From contig NZ_JADBEL010000009.1 of assembly GCF_014873855.1 (NCBI RefSeq), forward strand, positions 1-64,000: a stretch of 64,000 bases of DNA. The letters are read 5' to 3'. Shown here in pieces: positions 9,043-18,080 of this stretch (positions are counted from its first letter, which is position 1; each line of letters begins with the position of its first letter). The DNA comes from Sporosarcina limicola. GTDB lineage: Bacteria > Bacillota > Bacilli > Bacillales_A > Planococcaceae. The notes under the pieces are model-generated. The model did no database searches. It was not told the origin of the DNA and saw only the letters and a program-made list of their open reading frames with translations. A program made the translations under genes and the position numbers.

Positions 9043-9903
9043 TTAGTACACAATATGTACAAGTTTATTTTTCACTTCATCATAGAATACTTCGTTTGTA
9101 AAAATTTTATTGACCAGATGAAGAGATAGTATACCATTTAAGTATTCACGATAGATGATTTTTCGATTTGCCATATGAGTATCACGGTAGGCAGAAATCA
9201 AGCGGTGTATATGATCTTCATCAATTTTAGAAGCGAGTATCGTTTCCGTGCTTGATATCCACGCTTTAATAAAGGGCTTACCGCTATTGTGTACTTTAAG
9301 TTCCTCTTTTAGATAACAATCCAAATACAATCCGAACAAGTCATTATCAGCACCTATAAAGTTACACAATGTCTTCGGAAAAACCTCATGAATGACAAAT
9401 GCTGTCCATATTAGTGAATATTCCTTGTAGTTTTGTCCATCATTAAAATTTTCATGTATATGATCAATAATATCTTGTTCTGTTTTCGTCATTTCCACGT
9501 CACTAAGGACGGTAACAAGTTCTACGCGTGACCTAAAAGCCATTTTAACCATTTTTCGCATATTTGGAACAATACCTTGGCTATATTTATAGCCAATAAG
9601 GTTGAATAAACATGCTTCATCAACGTAAATAACCGTTTTGAATTGCGAAAGATAATCAACGTATCTCTGCGAAAGCCCTGTTTCAGATTTATTAGCGGCT
9701 AACATCTCTTTGTAAACCGCTTCTATTATAATGACTACGTCAGCTCCGATAAAATCACGAACCATTAATTCTCCCGTTTTGAAATAGGTCTGTTCGTTAT
9801 GAGAGATTAAGACCGTATCATACAAGTATACTTTTTCCGAGTTCATAATAATCTTTTTTATTTCGTCGAATTCAGTGAAGAAAAAGTCTTCAGGCATGGA
9901 CAT
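9043..9903 (-). CDS. PIN-like protein of HTH/protease operon
   Basis: 286 aa, family not recognised with certainty. VYLYDTVLISHN (about residues 25-36) could be the first strand and Asp of a PIN ribonuclease fold. EAVYKEMLA and YVDEACLFNLIG could be the next acidic positions, but I see no unambiguous full PIN acidic set. The second half (EVFPKTLCNFIG to the end) is helical and unassigned. Its start overlaps the protease stop as TAATG, so the genes are translationally coupled. As third gene after an XRE regulator and an ImmA/IrrE protease it may be a toxin or effector released when the protease cuts a regulator. That role is inference. Confidence 0.6.
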   Translation of the reverse strand: MSMPEDFFFTEFDEIKKIIMNSEKVYLYDTVLISHNEQTYFKTGELMVRDFIGADVVIIIEAVYKEMLAANKSETGLSQRYVDYLSQFKTVIYVDEACLFNLIGYKYSQGIVPNMRKMVKMAFRSRVELVTVLSDVEMTKTEQDIIDHIHENFNDGQNYKEYSLIWTAFVIHEVFPKTLCNFIGADNDLFGLYLDCYLKEELKVHNSGKPFIKAWISSTETILASKIDEDHIHRLISAYRDTHMANRKIIYREYLNGILSLHLVNKIFTNEVFYDEVKNKLVHIVY

Positions 9904-10688
9904 TAGTCCCTCCTTGCTTTCGTCAGCTTATCGACTAGTAGATTGTATAACTCACGATTTTTCTCATTTGTACTTTCAGGCATGAACTGGTTCTTAATGT
10001 ATTTACTAAATACCTTGTCAAATTTCGGAATATTCTTAACCATTGAACGTTGTACAGATGAAGCATCTAAGCCGTTTTCGCTAAATTCAGCTTCTAAATC
10101 AAATCGTCGGTTGAAGTACTCTGTGAATTTTTCCGTTTCTTGAATAATATTCAATTCTAACATACGAATCAAAATGGCTTTATAAGGTGCTTTAAACTGA
10201 TTCATTGCTTTGAATATTTTCATATGAAATCCGGAGTCATCGCCTAGTTCCTGAAAGAAACTTTTCATCTTTTGTTCAGGCATTAAAATTAATGACGCAA
10301 AATAATCTGCTTTGCGGTCGTCAATTATTGGTTCTTGTTCTATTTCTACACTAACAAAGTGCGCATAATTCGGTTTAATTCCTTTAGCTATATGATAAAT
10401 TTCGTGAAACATAATGAAGTTCTGATTTACACGTGGCTGATAGGTATTAATATAACAACACTTTATTGACCCGTAATCAATAATAAATCCGCCTAATGAC
10501 TCGTCAGTAGACGGAATTTGAAGAAATATGGAGTTTTTACTTAAATATTGAATGCCGCCGTTTACAACATCGTGTCCACTAGGCTGTTTATATTGCAAAT
10601 AAAAATCTGCTTCTTTTACTACATCATCATGGATTTCTTGATTGATCTTCACAAGCTGTATGGCTGATTTCGCAGTTAGTTTTGACAT
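9903..10688 (-). CDS. ImmA/IrrE-family metallopeptidase
   Basis: 261 aa with the zinc motif HEIYH in FIMFHEIYHIAKGI (about residues 93-106) and a downstream acidic zinc ligand candidate in DDRKADYFASLILMP, both typical of the COG2856 family. Such proteases cleave a cognate HTH repressor in ICEs, phages and toxin-antitoxin loci. It overlaps the regulator upstream by 13 bases and the next gene by one base, so the three are one translational unit. Confidence 0.85.
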   Translation of the reverse strand: MSKLTAKSAIQLVKINQEIHDDVVKEADFYLQYKQPSGHDVVNGGIQYLSKNSIFLQIPSTDESLGGFIIDYGSIKCCYINTYQPRVNQNFIMFHEIYHIAKGIKPNYAHFVSVEIEQEPIIDDRKADYFASLILMPEQKMKSFFQELGDDSGFHMKIFKAMNQFKAPYKAILIRMLELNIIQETEKFTEYFNRRFDLEAEFSENGLDASSVQRSMVKNIPKFDKVFSKYIKNQFMPESTNEKNRELYNLLVDKLTKARRD

Positions 10689-11047
10689 ATTTTATCTCCC
10701 GAGCTATATAGAGATAAAATATTACAAAGCTGAATAATATCCTTAACATCTTCCATGCCCTCAAGGCTTAAATCACCTTTTGAAAATGCGATAGTGCCTA
10801 AAGAATAACTAGTACTTTCTTGCATTGGTAAGTAAAATTCATCCTTCAAAAAAAAGTTTGTTGGTAGATTAAGTAGTTCAGCTATTTGCATAGAGAAGGC
10901 TGCGATGTTTTGGTTTTGCTCACTTAAAGAACGATAAATAGTACTGGGTGATTTATCTAAAAGGTCGGCAATATAATCTTTAGAAATTTTCTCATGCTCA
11001 ATATAATCGTTTAAGCGTTGTGCAATAACAGCAATATTAATACTCAT
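10676..11047 (-). CDS. XRE-family HTH regulator
   Basis: About 123 aa. The helix-turn-helix is seen in KISKDYIADLLDKSPSTIYRSL (about residues 19-40). The rest carries no known domain. Start ATG 11047 gives normal spacing to GAAGGA; a longer frame from 11059 would overlap that site. It heads the operon with the ImmA-type protease and is the likely protease target and autorepressor. A 12-bp inverted repeat upstream (11104-11191) is a possible operator. Confidence 0.8.
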   Translation of the reverse strand: MSINIAVIAQRLNDYIEHEKISKDYIADLLDKSPSTIYRSLSEQNQNIAAFSMQIAELLNLPTNFFLKDEFYLPMQESTSYSLGTIAFSKGDLSLEGMEDVKDIIQLCNILSLYSSGDKICQN

Positions 11048-11103
11048 ACTTAAACACATCCTTCGCTATTCATTATTTTAATTTATCATATCACACATTC
11101 CTA

Positions 11104-11191
11104 AAAAGTGCGAAATCGATGTTTATACTTAATGCTTAAACTGAAATTACGATAATATTAAAAGACTAACCCATTGATGTTTCGCACTTTT
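11104..11191. promoter_or_regulatory. long-spaced inverted repeat upstream of HTH operon
   Basis: AAAAGTGCGAAA (11104-11115) and TTTCGCACTTTT (11180-11191) are perfect inverted copies, 64 bases apart, in the promoter region of the HTH/protease operon. They could be paired operator half-sites joined by looping. Confidence 0.45.
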
Positions 11192-11261
11192 CGCGAATAC
11201 TAACTATTAAAAAGATGTTTTCTATGCCATCTATAATAATGGTTTCAATCGAAGGAATCAA

Positions 11262-11304
11262 ACATAAAAAAGGCTGCCCATAGTCGTAAACAACCAATGA
11301 AACA
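11262..11304 (-). terminator. possible terminator
   Basis: On the minus strand GGGCTG and CAGCC flank a loop and are followed by TTTTTT. It could end transcription of the partial gene at 11562-11764. The stem is short. Confidence 0.4.
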
Positions 11305-11561
11305 GCCCATCTTCAACTCTCCATTTCCAGCACAACAATTGATAATATAAGCGACTTCCCCGTCTCTATTCAGATTTCAAACGGAGTAAAACTTCCTTAT
11401 AAATTTAAGCCTTGAATGCCAAACTCAAAAAACTTATTTTCTTTTACCGAATTATGTGTTGATATGTGCGGTTCTGGTTTCAAATCAACACATCTACCAA
11501 TCAATACTATAATGACCCTGATTGAATCCATTGCTGATAATAGAGGATATAAAGAGGGATG

Positions 11562-11764
11562 TCATTCGTTGTCTGCCTCTTCTATTATTTCAATACGGCC
11601 ATCCGCAAATTCTTTTACAACCCGCTCCATGGCATCCATGTATACTATATAGGAGTCAAAAAGATTTGCTTCCAAACGTGCATGCTCTCCCGTTAAACTA
11701 GCCCACTTATTTAAATACTCCACATTAACTTCGATCTGCGAGACCCTCTTTATACTAAAAACAT
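11562..11764 (-). pseudogene. 5'-truncated small gene, unknown
   Basis: An open frame on the minus strand encodes [20 protein letters not shown] through VVKEFADGRIEI and ends EEADNE. It is an amphipathic, probably helical sequence that looks like real coding. No ATG is in frame; a GTG at 11723 lacks a good ribosome site, and a stop lies further upstream. A repeat copy (11791-11839) abuts its 5' end, so an insertion or deletion may have removed the start. Family unknown. Confidence 0.35.
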
Positions 11765-11790
11765 CTGAACATGAGATATTTTGTTATCCT

Positions 11791-11839
11791 ACCCAACTGA
11801 ACCTTTTGGATTCATTATACATGACTTATCATTTTGAAT
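11791..11839 (+). repeat. 49-bp dispersed repeat, copy A
   Basis: ACCCAACTGAACC, then GATTCATTATACAT and CTTATCATTTTGAAT, recur at 16973-17021 with about four differences. Both copies are in non-coding DNA in the same orientation. No open frame spans them. Confidence 0.7.
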
Positions 11840-11985
11840 GGTATAGAAAACGAGGATTCAATCCCTTAAATGATATTGTAAAATTGCTTACGGAAACGAG
11901 TATTTGGGAGGTGTATCAGTGCATCCAACTACAAGAAATGATACTATGTATGATGAATAAAGGATCTTGCAATAGGAGGATAAAA

Positions 11986-12963
11986 ATGAATAACGAACAT
12001 AATTTTTGGCTTAATTTACCCAAGCCATTTTTTATATTAGCACCAATGGAGGATGTCACAGACGTTGTGTTTCGCCACGTCATTAGTGAAGCAGCAAAAC
12101 CCGACGTATTTTTCACGGAATTCACAAATACAGAAAGTTATTGTCACCCTGAAGGAAGAGACAGTGTACGTGGTCGGTTAACGTTCACAGAAGATGAGCA
12201 ACCGATTGTCGCTCATATTTGGGGCAATAAACCAGCATTTTTTGAACAGATGAGTATTGATATGAAAAAACTCGGATTTAGTGGAATCGATTTAAACATG
12301 GGATGCCCAGTACAAAACGTCGCAGCCAATGGAAAAGGTTCTGGATTAATACGACATCCTGAAGTTGCAGCAGAAATTATTCAAGCAGCAAAAGCAGGTG
12401 GCTTACCAGTTAGTGTTAAAACAAGATTGGGTTACACAAATGTTGACGAGTGGCGCGATTGGTTAGGACATGTATTGAAACAAGATATTGCGAATCTTTC
12501 CATTCACCTTCGTACCAAAAAAGAGATGAGTAAAGTAGATGCACACTGGGAACTAATCCCCGAAATAAAAAAACTTAGAGATGAAATTGCTCCAAATACG
12601 TTAATAACCATTAACGGAGATATTCCTGATCGAGCAACAGGTTTAAAATTAGTAGAACAATACGGCATTGATGGCGTAATGATTGGCCGCGGCGTTTTCA
12701 CGAATCCATTTGCTTTTGAAATAGAACCTAAGGAACATAGTGTGAAAGAGTTTCTCACTTTATTACTTTTACATTTAGATCTTCACGATAAATATTCAAC
12801 AGAAATCGAACCTCGTCCATTTAAGCAGCTTCATCGCTTTTTCAAAATCTATATTAGGGGATTTAGTGGCGCAGGCGAATTAAGAAACCAATTAATGGAG
12901 ACAAAGTCAACGGATGATGTGCGGCGTTTAGTACAACCATTTTTGGAATTAGAATTAGACTGA
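11986..12963 (+). CDS. tRNA-dihydrouridine synthase
   Basis: 325-aa flavoprotein reducing uridines in the tRNA D-loop. The TIM-barrel starts [14 protein letters not shown]. The family signature is [12 protein letters not shown] followed by GKGSGLI (about residues 99-118), including the conserved cysteine. VKTRLG, HLRTK, NGDI and GRG mark the FMN and RNA-binding loops. Start ATG 11986 lies eight bases after AGGAGG; a longer frame from 11806 is mostly non-coding leader. It resembles short Dus proteins of Bacilli; the exact tRNA position is unknown. Closest neighbour is the SLAP gene 84 bases downstream. Confidence 0.92.
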   Translation: MNNEHNFWLNLPKPFFILAPMEDVTDVVFRHVISEAAKPDVFFTEFTNTESYCHPEGRDSVRGRLTFTEDEQPIVAHIWGNKPAFFEQMSIDMKKLGFSGIDLNMGCPVQNVAANGKGSGLIRHPEVAAEIIQAAKAGGLPVSVKTRLGYTNVDEWRDWLGHVLKQDIANLSIHLRTKKEMSKVDAHWELIPEIKKLRDEIAPNTLITINGDIPDRATGLKLVEQYGIDGVMIGRGVFTNPFAFEIEPKEHSVKEFLTLLLLHLDLHDKYSTEIEPRPFKQLHRFFKIYIRGFSGAGELRNQLMETKSTDDVRRLVQPFLELELD

Positions 12964-13047
12964 GTCAAACATAGGACACGGAGATAGGTTCCGCGTCCCA
13001 AATAAAACTAAATAAATACAGTGGAAGATTGACTGGAGGCGACGACG

Positions 13048-13413
13048 ATGCAAAAGCTCTATTTTGAACCTGCATGGGACAAAGCAATTGCTCCTATTGA
13101 TCGTGAAAAAATAACTCATCATTTCCACCAACAAACAAAACAGCTACAAGTCGGCGTCCATTTATCATTTTTATGGAACGCTCGTAATCATAAAGACGAA
13201 CAGCTGATCACCGTACTCATTCACAATTTCGAGGAAACAATTTTCCACTTGGACAATACAGTCATTTCCTATTATGAACAAGGAGAAAAAACGGCCAATG
13301 CAACGTTCAGTCTACCTTGTGAAGTTACTGGAAATACTTCTATGCCATGGACCTTTATATTTTCAGAAACGAATGGAACAAATGCAGATTCTCGGTATAC
13401 GATTTGGAATTAA
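13048..13413 (+). CDS. SLAP domain-containing protein
   Basis: 121 aa. LYFEPAWDKAIAPIDREKI and the end SETNGTNADSRYTIWN suggest the SLAP-type beta domain found in Bacillales proteins linked to accessory Sec and S-layer assembly. There is no signal peptide, so the protein is cytoplasmic or a free domain. A good GGAGG site precedes the ATG. Role unknown beyond the domain. Confidence 0.65.
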   Translation: MQKLYFEPAWDKAIAPIDREKITHHFHQQTKQLQVGVHLSFLWNARNHKDEQLITVLIHNFEETIFHLDNTVISYYEQGEKTANATFSLPCEVTGNTSMPWTFIFSETNGTNADSRYTIWN

Positions 13414-13438
13414 TGTAAAATAAAATGCCGAAATCGTT

Positions 13439-13726
13439 ATGGAGAACATGATACGCAAGATTGAAACGATGTTTCTTGGTAACTACTTAGGTACCTATAT
13501 AGTGGTAATCGTGAAAAATAAGTGATTTTAACACTACCTATTGATATCTTGTGAAAGGTCATCATGAAAAACGATAAAAGGCTTCTTGGAAAATGACTAT
13601 AAAACACAATATATAGTAGGTTGTTAATTACAAAAAACAAGATGTCGTACCTAAGTAGTTACGTTTCTTGCAGGAAGTGAATTGGCCATGACGTTATGTT
13701 ACGGGGAGTACAGGGGCGTTATCTGA
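13439..13726 (+). pseudogene. reading frame interrupted by a MITE (tentative)
   Basis: If the 184-bp element and one target copy are removed, a frame reads MENMIRKIETMFLAGSEL and on to CYGEYRGVI before a stop. Frames beyond it (to about 13880) look partly coding too. I infer a decayed gene that the MITE entered. The protein family is not recognisable and the stretch may simply be non-coding. Confidence 0.25.
13479..13662. mobile_element. 184-bp MITE with 16-bp TIRs and 8-bp TSD
   Basis: GTAACTACTTAGGTAC (13479-13494) and GTACCTAAGTAGTTAC (13647-13662) are perfect terminal inverted repeats. Directly outside, GTTTCTTG occurs on both sides (13471-13478 and 13663-13670), an 8-bp target-site duplication. 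The interior is AT-rich and has no convincing gene, so the element is non-autonomous and needs a transposase in trans. Eight-base duplications fit IS6- or IS256-type transposases, but the repeat ends match neither family as far as I recall. Confidence 0.9.
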
Positions 13727-13945
13727 GACCCCAATACAGTTGCTGATCTAAACGTTTGGAAGAGTACCCCAAAATATGAAAGAAGGCATTGCAAAAACCG
13801 ATTCAGCGGCTTTGAAACTTTTGTTGATGAACAGTTTTAAATTCCATGAAATTGACGATGCACGGAAGTATATTCTATAAAATCATTGAAGGTTACATGC
13901 ATTGACAGCTGCTGTAGCGATGATTGCATGATACATCAATAGAAA

Positions 13946-13990
13946 AAAGTAACCACTCCGCTTCCGACCAAGAAGCGGAGTGGTTACTTT
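13946..13990 (-). terminator. terminator of SRPBCC gene
   Basis: AAAGTAACCACTCCGCTTC pairs perfectly with GAAGCGGAGTGGTTACTTT across a seven-base loop. A T run follows on the minus strand. Confidence 0.85.
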
Positions 13991-14082
13991 CTGTGACATC
14001 TTTTGACTAACCGCACTTCCTTCATGCGAATGTCAGCCACATTATATAAAAGTGCCCGTCACCCCAATAAGCAAAACCTTCT

Positions 14083-14535
14083 TTACCGAACTGGCACTTT
14101 TTCCTGTTTAACTTGGCGTGCAATTTTCTCTGTTAAGCGTGTTGTCACTTTCGGCAACACCATTTTAATAACAGGTGTCAACACAGCGCCTGTTAAGCCA
14201 CCGGCATTTACTTCAATTGTTCCTGTCATCGCTGTTTGCCCTGCCGTTTCTTCAGCAGTAAACTTGCCACTACCTGTAAAGTTGTCCGTTAACCCTTTTA
14301 ACTCGAACCGAATGATCGATGGCTCATGAAATTCAGTGACGTTTAACTCCATTTTCATAGTCTTTTTAAACCCTTTAAAATTCCCTTCGAATGTCCAAAC
14401 TGACTTTTGTTCATCAATTTGTTCATGCTCCTTATAGGCAGGGACCATTGTTGCCCATTTTTCAATTTGACTAACGTATTCCCATACGTTCTCTACAGAT
14501 GCTGGAATGATTACAGAATGCGATGCGATTGCCAT
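14083..14535 (-). CDS. SRPBCC/CoxG-like protein
   Basis: 150 aa with the START-like pattern: SHSVIIPASVENVWEYVSQIEKWATMVPAY at the N-terminus, a beta sheet, then FTGSGKFTAEE and AMTGTIEVNAGGLTG. The CoxG/SRPBCC family binds hydrophobic ligands in a cavity. Start ATG 14535 (MAIASHSV) fits the family; a longer frame from 14589 adds an atypical stretch. No cox genes are nearby, so its ligand is unknown. Stands alone with its own terminator. Confidence 0.8.
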   Translation of the reverse strand: MAIASHSVIIPASVENVWEYVSQIEKWATMVPAYKEHEQIDEQKSVWTFEGNFKGFKKTMKMELNVTEFHEPSIIRFELKGLTDNFTGSGKFTAEETAGQTAMTGTIEVNAGGLTGAVLTPVIKMVLPKVTTRLTEKIARQVKQEKVPVR

Positions 14536-14931
14536 ACATTTCACTACTTTCTTCTTTATGTATTTATAATGTAAATCTACCACTAACATTTTAGCATTTT
14601 AATTGTGCGGAATCACATTTAACACCTTTTCGAAGGAAGTCACCACTTCCAAACGTTACAGGTGCAACACAGTGAAAGCAAAAAAATGAGGTGCCCACTT
14701 CACGCTAGCAGTTAAGCATTTAGCCGATTTAATCAAACCTCAGCTATATTTCTCTTCTCAACTTATGTATTGGCGTTCTTGGAATGAATAACAGCTTATT
14801 CTTATTTAAATAATAGATAAGTAGTCATATCTATGCAGCTGACAAGGTCTATCCTATCCATTTATACCACTTCAGTGAATGAGTATTTATATCCACAAAC
14901 ATCCATATTTCCGTGAATTATTGTGAATAAA

Positions 14932-14967
14932 AAATCCTCTTAAGTCTTGTAGACCTCAAGAGGATTT
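14932..14967 (-). terminator. terminator of SLH-transglycosylase gene
   Basis: AAATCCTCTT pairs with AAGAGGATTT around a 16-base loop, nine bases past the stop codon. The minus-strand T run is short (ATTTTTTATT). The 14590-14930 stretch beyond holds no gene that I can see. Confidence 0.75.
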
Positions 14968-14975
14968 CCCTATTG

Positions 14976-16430
14976 TTAACGTTGGCGAATATATGGTGAA
15001 GCAATATAGCCTGATATGGTCTTGCCTTTCTGAACTGTTCGAACCGGATACCAAACAAACAGGTTGGTCGAAGTTTTTTGTTCATCGTATACAGGAGCCC
15101 CGATAATTGTCATTTTATCCACCGAAGTCGTTGGAATAAGTGTAGCTTTGGTATTTGGGTTTGAGCGCATGCCCGAAGCAGTGTAGGTAACTACATCGCC
15201 AGCTTTCAATAACTCTCTAGACGCTGTTGCTTCTTTTGACAAGCTCAGCGATTTCTTTTTGAATTTTATTGTATTATTTGCATCATAATAGAAGTCGTCT
15301 TTCGTCATTGCAAGCGATTGAATATTTGTCGTGACTAATCCATTTTTGCTTAACTCTTGATACACTTTTTCCTGGTAAGCTGCGCCGTTTCTTTCACCCG
15401 TTGCTTGATAAAACGGGCTATTCACTGCCTTTGTACCGTTATAAGCCATGATCGCAAAATACCAGCTTTCAAGACTTTGAGGATTATGATTGCCGACTTT
15501 AGGTAAATCACTTCGCTTGAAATTTTTCACTAGAAAATCAATGCCTGCTTGAATATTATAAGATAAATCATATTTCAAACGTTCCACATCATATCCCGCT
15601 GTATTTGTTATTTGCATCAACCCAATCCCACCGTCGGCAGTAATAATAGGTTCTCCGCTAGCATCAAAATGCTTCCAGTTATTACTTTCTACAGATACAA
15701 CCGCTTTGATGATTTCTGGCGGAATTACCGAAGCTGATTGCTGAGCAGTTTTCGTGATTAAACAGTTCATCGTCTGACGATCCGGGTTCACGCGACTTTC
15801 TAGATTATATCCACACACATTAACAGCTAAGCGGAATTCATCATTCTTTGCTCTTGCTAAGAATCCTGAGAAATCCGCTCGTGACACTAGTTTGTCCGGT
15901 CGGAAGGTTCCATCAGAATGACCTTGTATTACACCCGCTGCAATCACTTTTCGAATCGATGAAAAGGCATCTGAACTTACCTTTATATCGTTAAAAGGGA
16001 CCAGCTCTTCATCAACCATCGAGAATGCACCCGCAAGAAAAATGGCCATATCAGAACGTTTGACAGGCTCATTCGGATAGAACTTTCCTTCTTTATTACT
16101 CGGGATAATGCCTTGTTCATAAGCAGATTGAATGGCACCCGAAGCTACGCTTGAACTGGCTACATCTAAAAAAACAGTTTTGCGTTTCGCCGTATTTAAA
16201 CCTAGCGTTGTAGCAATCATTAATATAGCTTCTCCACGCGTAACATTTTTATCGGGCACAAAACGGTTATTGTCATCGCCTTGTATAATACCTTCATCAT
16301 ATAAATACATTATATGTTGATAAAAGGGATGAGTAGTTTTAACATCAGAAAACCCTGCAGCTTTAGCTGCTCCCCCACTCCCCATAAAGACCAACATCAT
16401 AGTCATTAATAAAACTATTGTTTTCTTCAA
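14976..16430 (-). CDS. SLH-domain lytic transglycosylase
   Basis: 484 aa, exported (signal peptide MKKTIVLLMTMMLVFMGSGGAAKA). Three S-layer homology domains follow (about residues 25-190; DVKTTHPFYQHI, NRFVPDKNVTRGEAI, DGTFRPDKLVSRADF), which bind pyruvylated wall polymer. Residues about 230-345 are an SLT/lysozyme-like domain: PPEIIKAVVSVESNNW carries the catalytic Glu, then GGIGLMQITNTAGYD and WYFAIMAYNGT. The C-terminal 120 residues have an SH3-like region ending in YPVRTVQKGKTISGYI. It likely cleaves peptidoglycan while tethered to the wall. RBS AGGAGG is present. Confidence 0.9.
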   Translation of the reverse strand: MKKTIVLLMTMMLVFMGSGGAAKAAGFSDVKTTHPFYQHIMYLYDEGIIQGDDNNRFVPDKNVTRGEAILMIATTLGLNTAKRKTVFLDVASSSVASGAIQSAYEQGIIPSNKEGKFYPNEPVKRSDMAIFLAGAFSMVDEELVPFNDIKVSSDAFSSIRKVIAAGVIQGHSDGTFRPDKLVSRADFSGFLARAKNDEFRLAVNVCGYNLESRVNPDRQTMNCLITKTAQQSASVIPPEIIKAVVSVESNNWKHFDASGEPIITADGGIGLMQITNTAGYDVERLKYDLSYNIQAGIDFLVKNFKRSDLPKVGNHNPQSLESWYFAIMAYNGTKAVNSPFYQATGERNGAAYQEKVYQELSKNGLVTTNIQSLAMTKDDFYYDANNTIKFKKKSLSLSKEATASRELLKAGDVVTYTASGMRSNPNTKATLIPTTSVDKMTIIGAPVYDEQKTSTNLFVWYPVRTVQKGKTISGYIASPYIRQR

Positions 16431-16480
16431 AATAATCTCCTCCTCACAACTAGACTACCATAATTTACCTTTGATTTCGA

Positions 16481-16525
16481 GTACCAGGTTCTAAAACAAT
16501 TCAGAATTCGAAAAGAACCTGGTAC
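16481..16525. repeat. palindromic ACCAGGTTCT repeat, copy 1
   Basis: GTACCAGGTTCT (16481-16492) and AGAACCTGGTAC (16514-16525) are perfect inverted arms. The same arms recur at 35174-35215, so this is a dispersed palindromic repeat. Between here and 17130 I see only two hairpins and the second copy of the 49-bp repeat. Confidence 0.75.
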
Positions 16526-16691
16526 CCTTCACTAATAAAAAAGCTTTCGGAAAAGGAAATCTCAGAGAAAGACAAGCAAGAGCTTTTTGTTTTGAATAAG
16601 ATAAATAGAGCTGCGAGGATAAAAGCTTAGTATGTAAAATCGTACTATACACATCTAATTATTTATTTTTATAACTAATAACCCGAGAGGA

Positions 16692-16728
16692 CGGAAAAAA
16701 GGAGATGTAGTCGCATCCCCTTTTTTCG
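16692..16728. terminator. strong hairpin with A and T tracts
   Basis: CGGAAAAAAGG.GATG pairs with CATC.CCTTTTTTCG around TAGTCG. It has an A tract on one side and a T tract on the other, so it could work in both directions. No gene ends nearby, so it may be a relic of a deleted gene. Confidence 0.5.
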
Positions 16729-16972
16729 ACTAATCATTTAACTCGCCATCATGCACGATATATTATTACGCCCATTTCCGATATAAACCGAAAAGACTAC
16801 ATAGATAATCTCAATCATGATGACATTCCCGTTTTAATTTCATCCGAGTTCAATACTGTCTTTAAATGCTCCTTGAACTCTTCTTCATTTTCAGCTTTTA
16901 AATAACCACTGCTAGAACCTGATATTTCCTTTTTCAAGTCTTATCAGTTTATATATAAACAGGGGTTATGAT

Positions 16973-17021
16973 ACCCAACTGAACCTGTTAGATTCATTAT
17001 ACATAACTTATCATTTTGAAT
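16973..17021 (+). repeat. 49-bp dispersed repeat, copy B
   Basis: Second copy of the element at 11791-11839, with about 90 percent identity by eye, in the same orientation and in non-coding DNA. Confidence 0.7.
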
Positions 17022-17130
17022 ATGTATGATAATCGCAGGAAGTTTGTGTACTTGGGAATTATGAGAGTGACTACCACACACTTAATTGCAGTGCATGCAC
17101 ACCTAAAACTTCATAGAAATATAGGAAATT

Positions 17131-17176
17131 AAAAGGCGATCTTTCATTTGATATCAAACGAAAGATCGCCTTTTTT
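17131..17176. terminator. terminator of ABC operon
   Basis: GGCGATCTTTC pairs perfectly with GAAAGATCGCC, with a second inner stem TTTG/CAAA. A tract and T tract flank it, so it can act on both strands. It is 107 bases past the permease stop. Confidence 0.8.
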
Positions 17177-17282
17177 AGGATAAGCATTATCGTGTGTTTC
17201 ATCAGTACCTGAAATCCAAGATATTTATGTCCTTGTGGTTTCCCCTTGGAACTCACAAAACATTTACAAGATATGGATATTT

Positions 17283-18074
17283 TCATCTCCAAGGTAAGAG
17301 TTTATTTTCAAGCCACTGGAGGAGTCGGTTAAAAGTTAAGCCAAGCAGAGACAAGACTAACACACCTACCATAAGTTTCGTTGTAATCATTAAGTTCCCA
17401 TAGTGTAAAACCATTGAACCAATCCCATTTTGAGCTGCAATCATTTCTGCGGCTACTAGCAATAGGAGGGACGTTCCTGCCGCAAGCTTTAAGCCAGCAA
17501 AAATCATTGGTAATGCACCTGGCAAAATAACTTTTCGGATGACATTAAAATGATTGGATCCAAAGGTAACCGCGGCTTTTATCAATATTTGATCAACACT
17601 TTTAACACCCGAAAATGTGTTGATGACTACTGGAAAAAAGACACCTAATGCAATAATTGTTACTTTTGATAATTCACCAATCCCCAACCAAAGGACGAAA
17701 AGTGGTAACAGGGCAATCTTCGGAATCGGATAGATTGCATAGACAACGGGCGTTCCGATAGCATCCGCCCATTTGGAAAACCCTAGAATAAGCCCAACCA
17801 AAATGCCAACAACCGATCCAATCGTATAGCCAAGCCCTATCCGGTAAAGACTTGGGCCAAGGTTTCTAGTGATTTCACCACTTATGAGCATATCCCATCC
17901 TGTCACTACAATAGCAGAAGGAGCAGGTAGGAAAAGTGGAGAAACAATTTTAGTGCTACAAATAATTTCCCATAGAACAAGCAAGCCGATTAACCCTAGT
18001 GCCGAAGCATATAACGGGACTTTTTTCTCAAGAAATGCAACACGGTTCGTTATGATTTGTTTGTGTACGGTCAT
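17283..18074 (-). CDS. ABC transporter permease (SsuC/TauC-like)
   Basis: 263-aa inner-membrane permease with about six hydrophobic segments. The BPD_transp_1 loop is seen in IKAAVTFGSNHFNVIRKVILPGALPMIFAGLKLAAGTSLLLLVAAEM, where the EAA-type motif contacts the ATPase. It resembles permeases for sulfonates, nitrate or thiamine precursors. It is the last gene of a three-gene operon (binding protein, ATPase, permease; 5-6 base gaps). Substrate is discussed under the T-box. Confidence 0.9.
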   Translation of the reverse strand: MTVHKQIITNRVAFLEKKVPLYASALGLIGLLVLWEIICSTKIVSPLFLPAPSAIVVTGWDMLISGEITRNLGPSLYRIGLGYTIGSVVGILVGLILGFSKWADAIGTPVVYAIYPIPKIALLPLFVLWLGIGELSKVTIIALGVFFPVVINTFSGVKSVDQILIKAAVTFGSNHFNVIRKVILPGALPMIFAGLKLAAGTSLLLLVAAEMIAAQNGIGSMVLHYGNLMITTKLMVGVLVLSLLGLTFNRLLQWLENKLLPWR

Positions 18075-18080
18075 CCGTTA

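Noticed and set aside
11416-11652. 78-aa plus-strand frame
   Set aside because: The opposite strand has the more coherent amphipathic protein; the plus frame has no ribosome site.
17071-17403. Small frames around the ABC operon terminator
   Set aside because: They run across a perfect terminator hairpin or are antisense to the permease.
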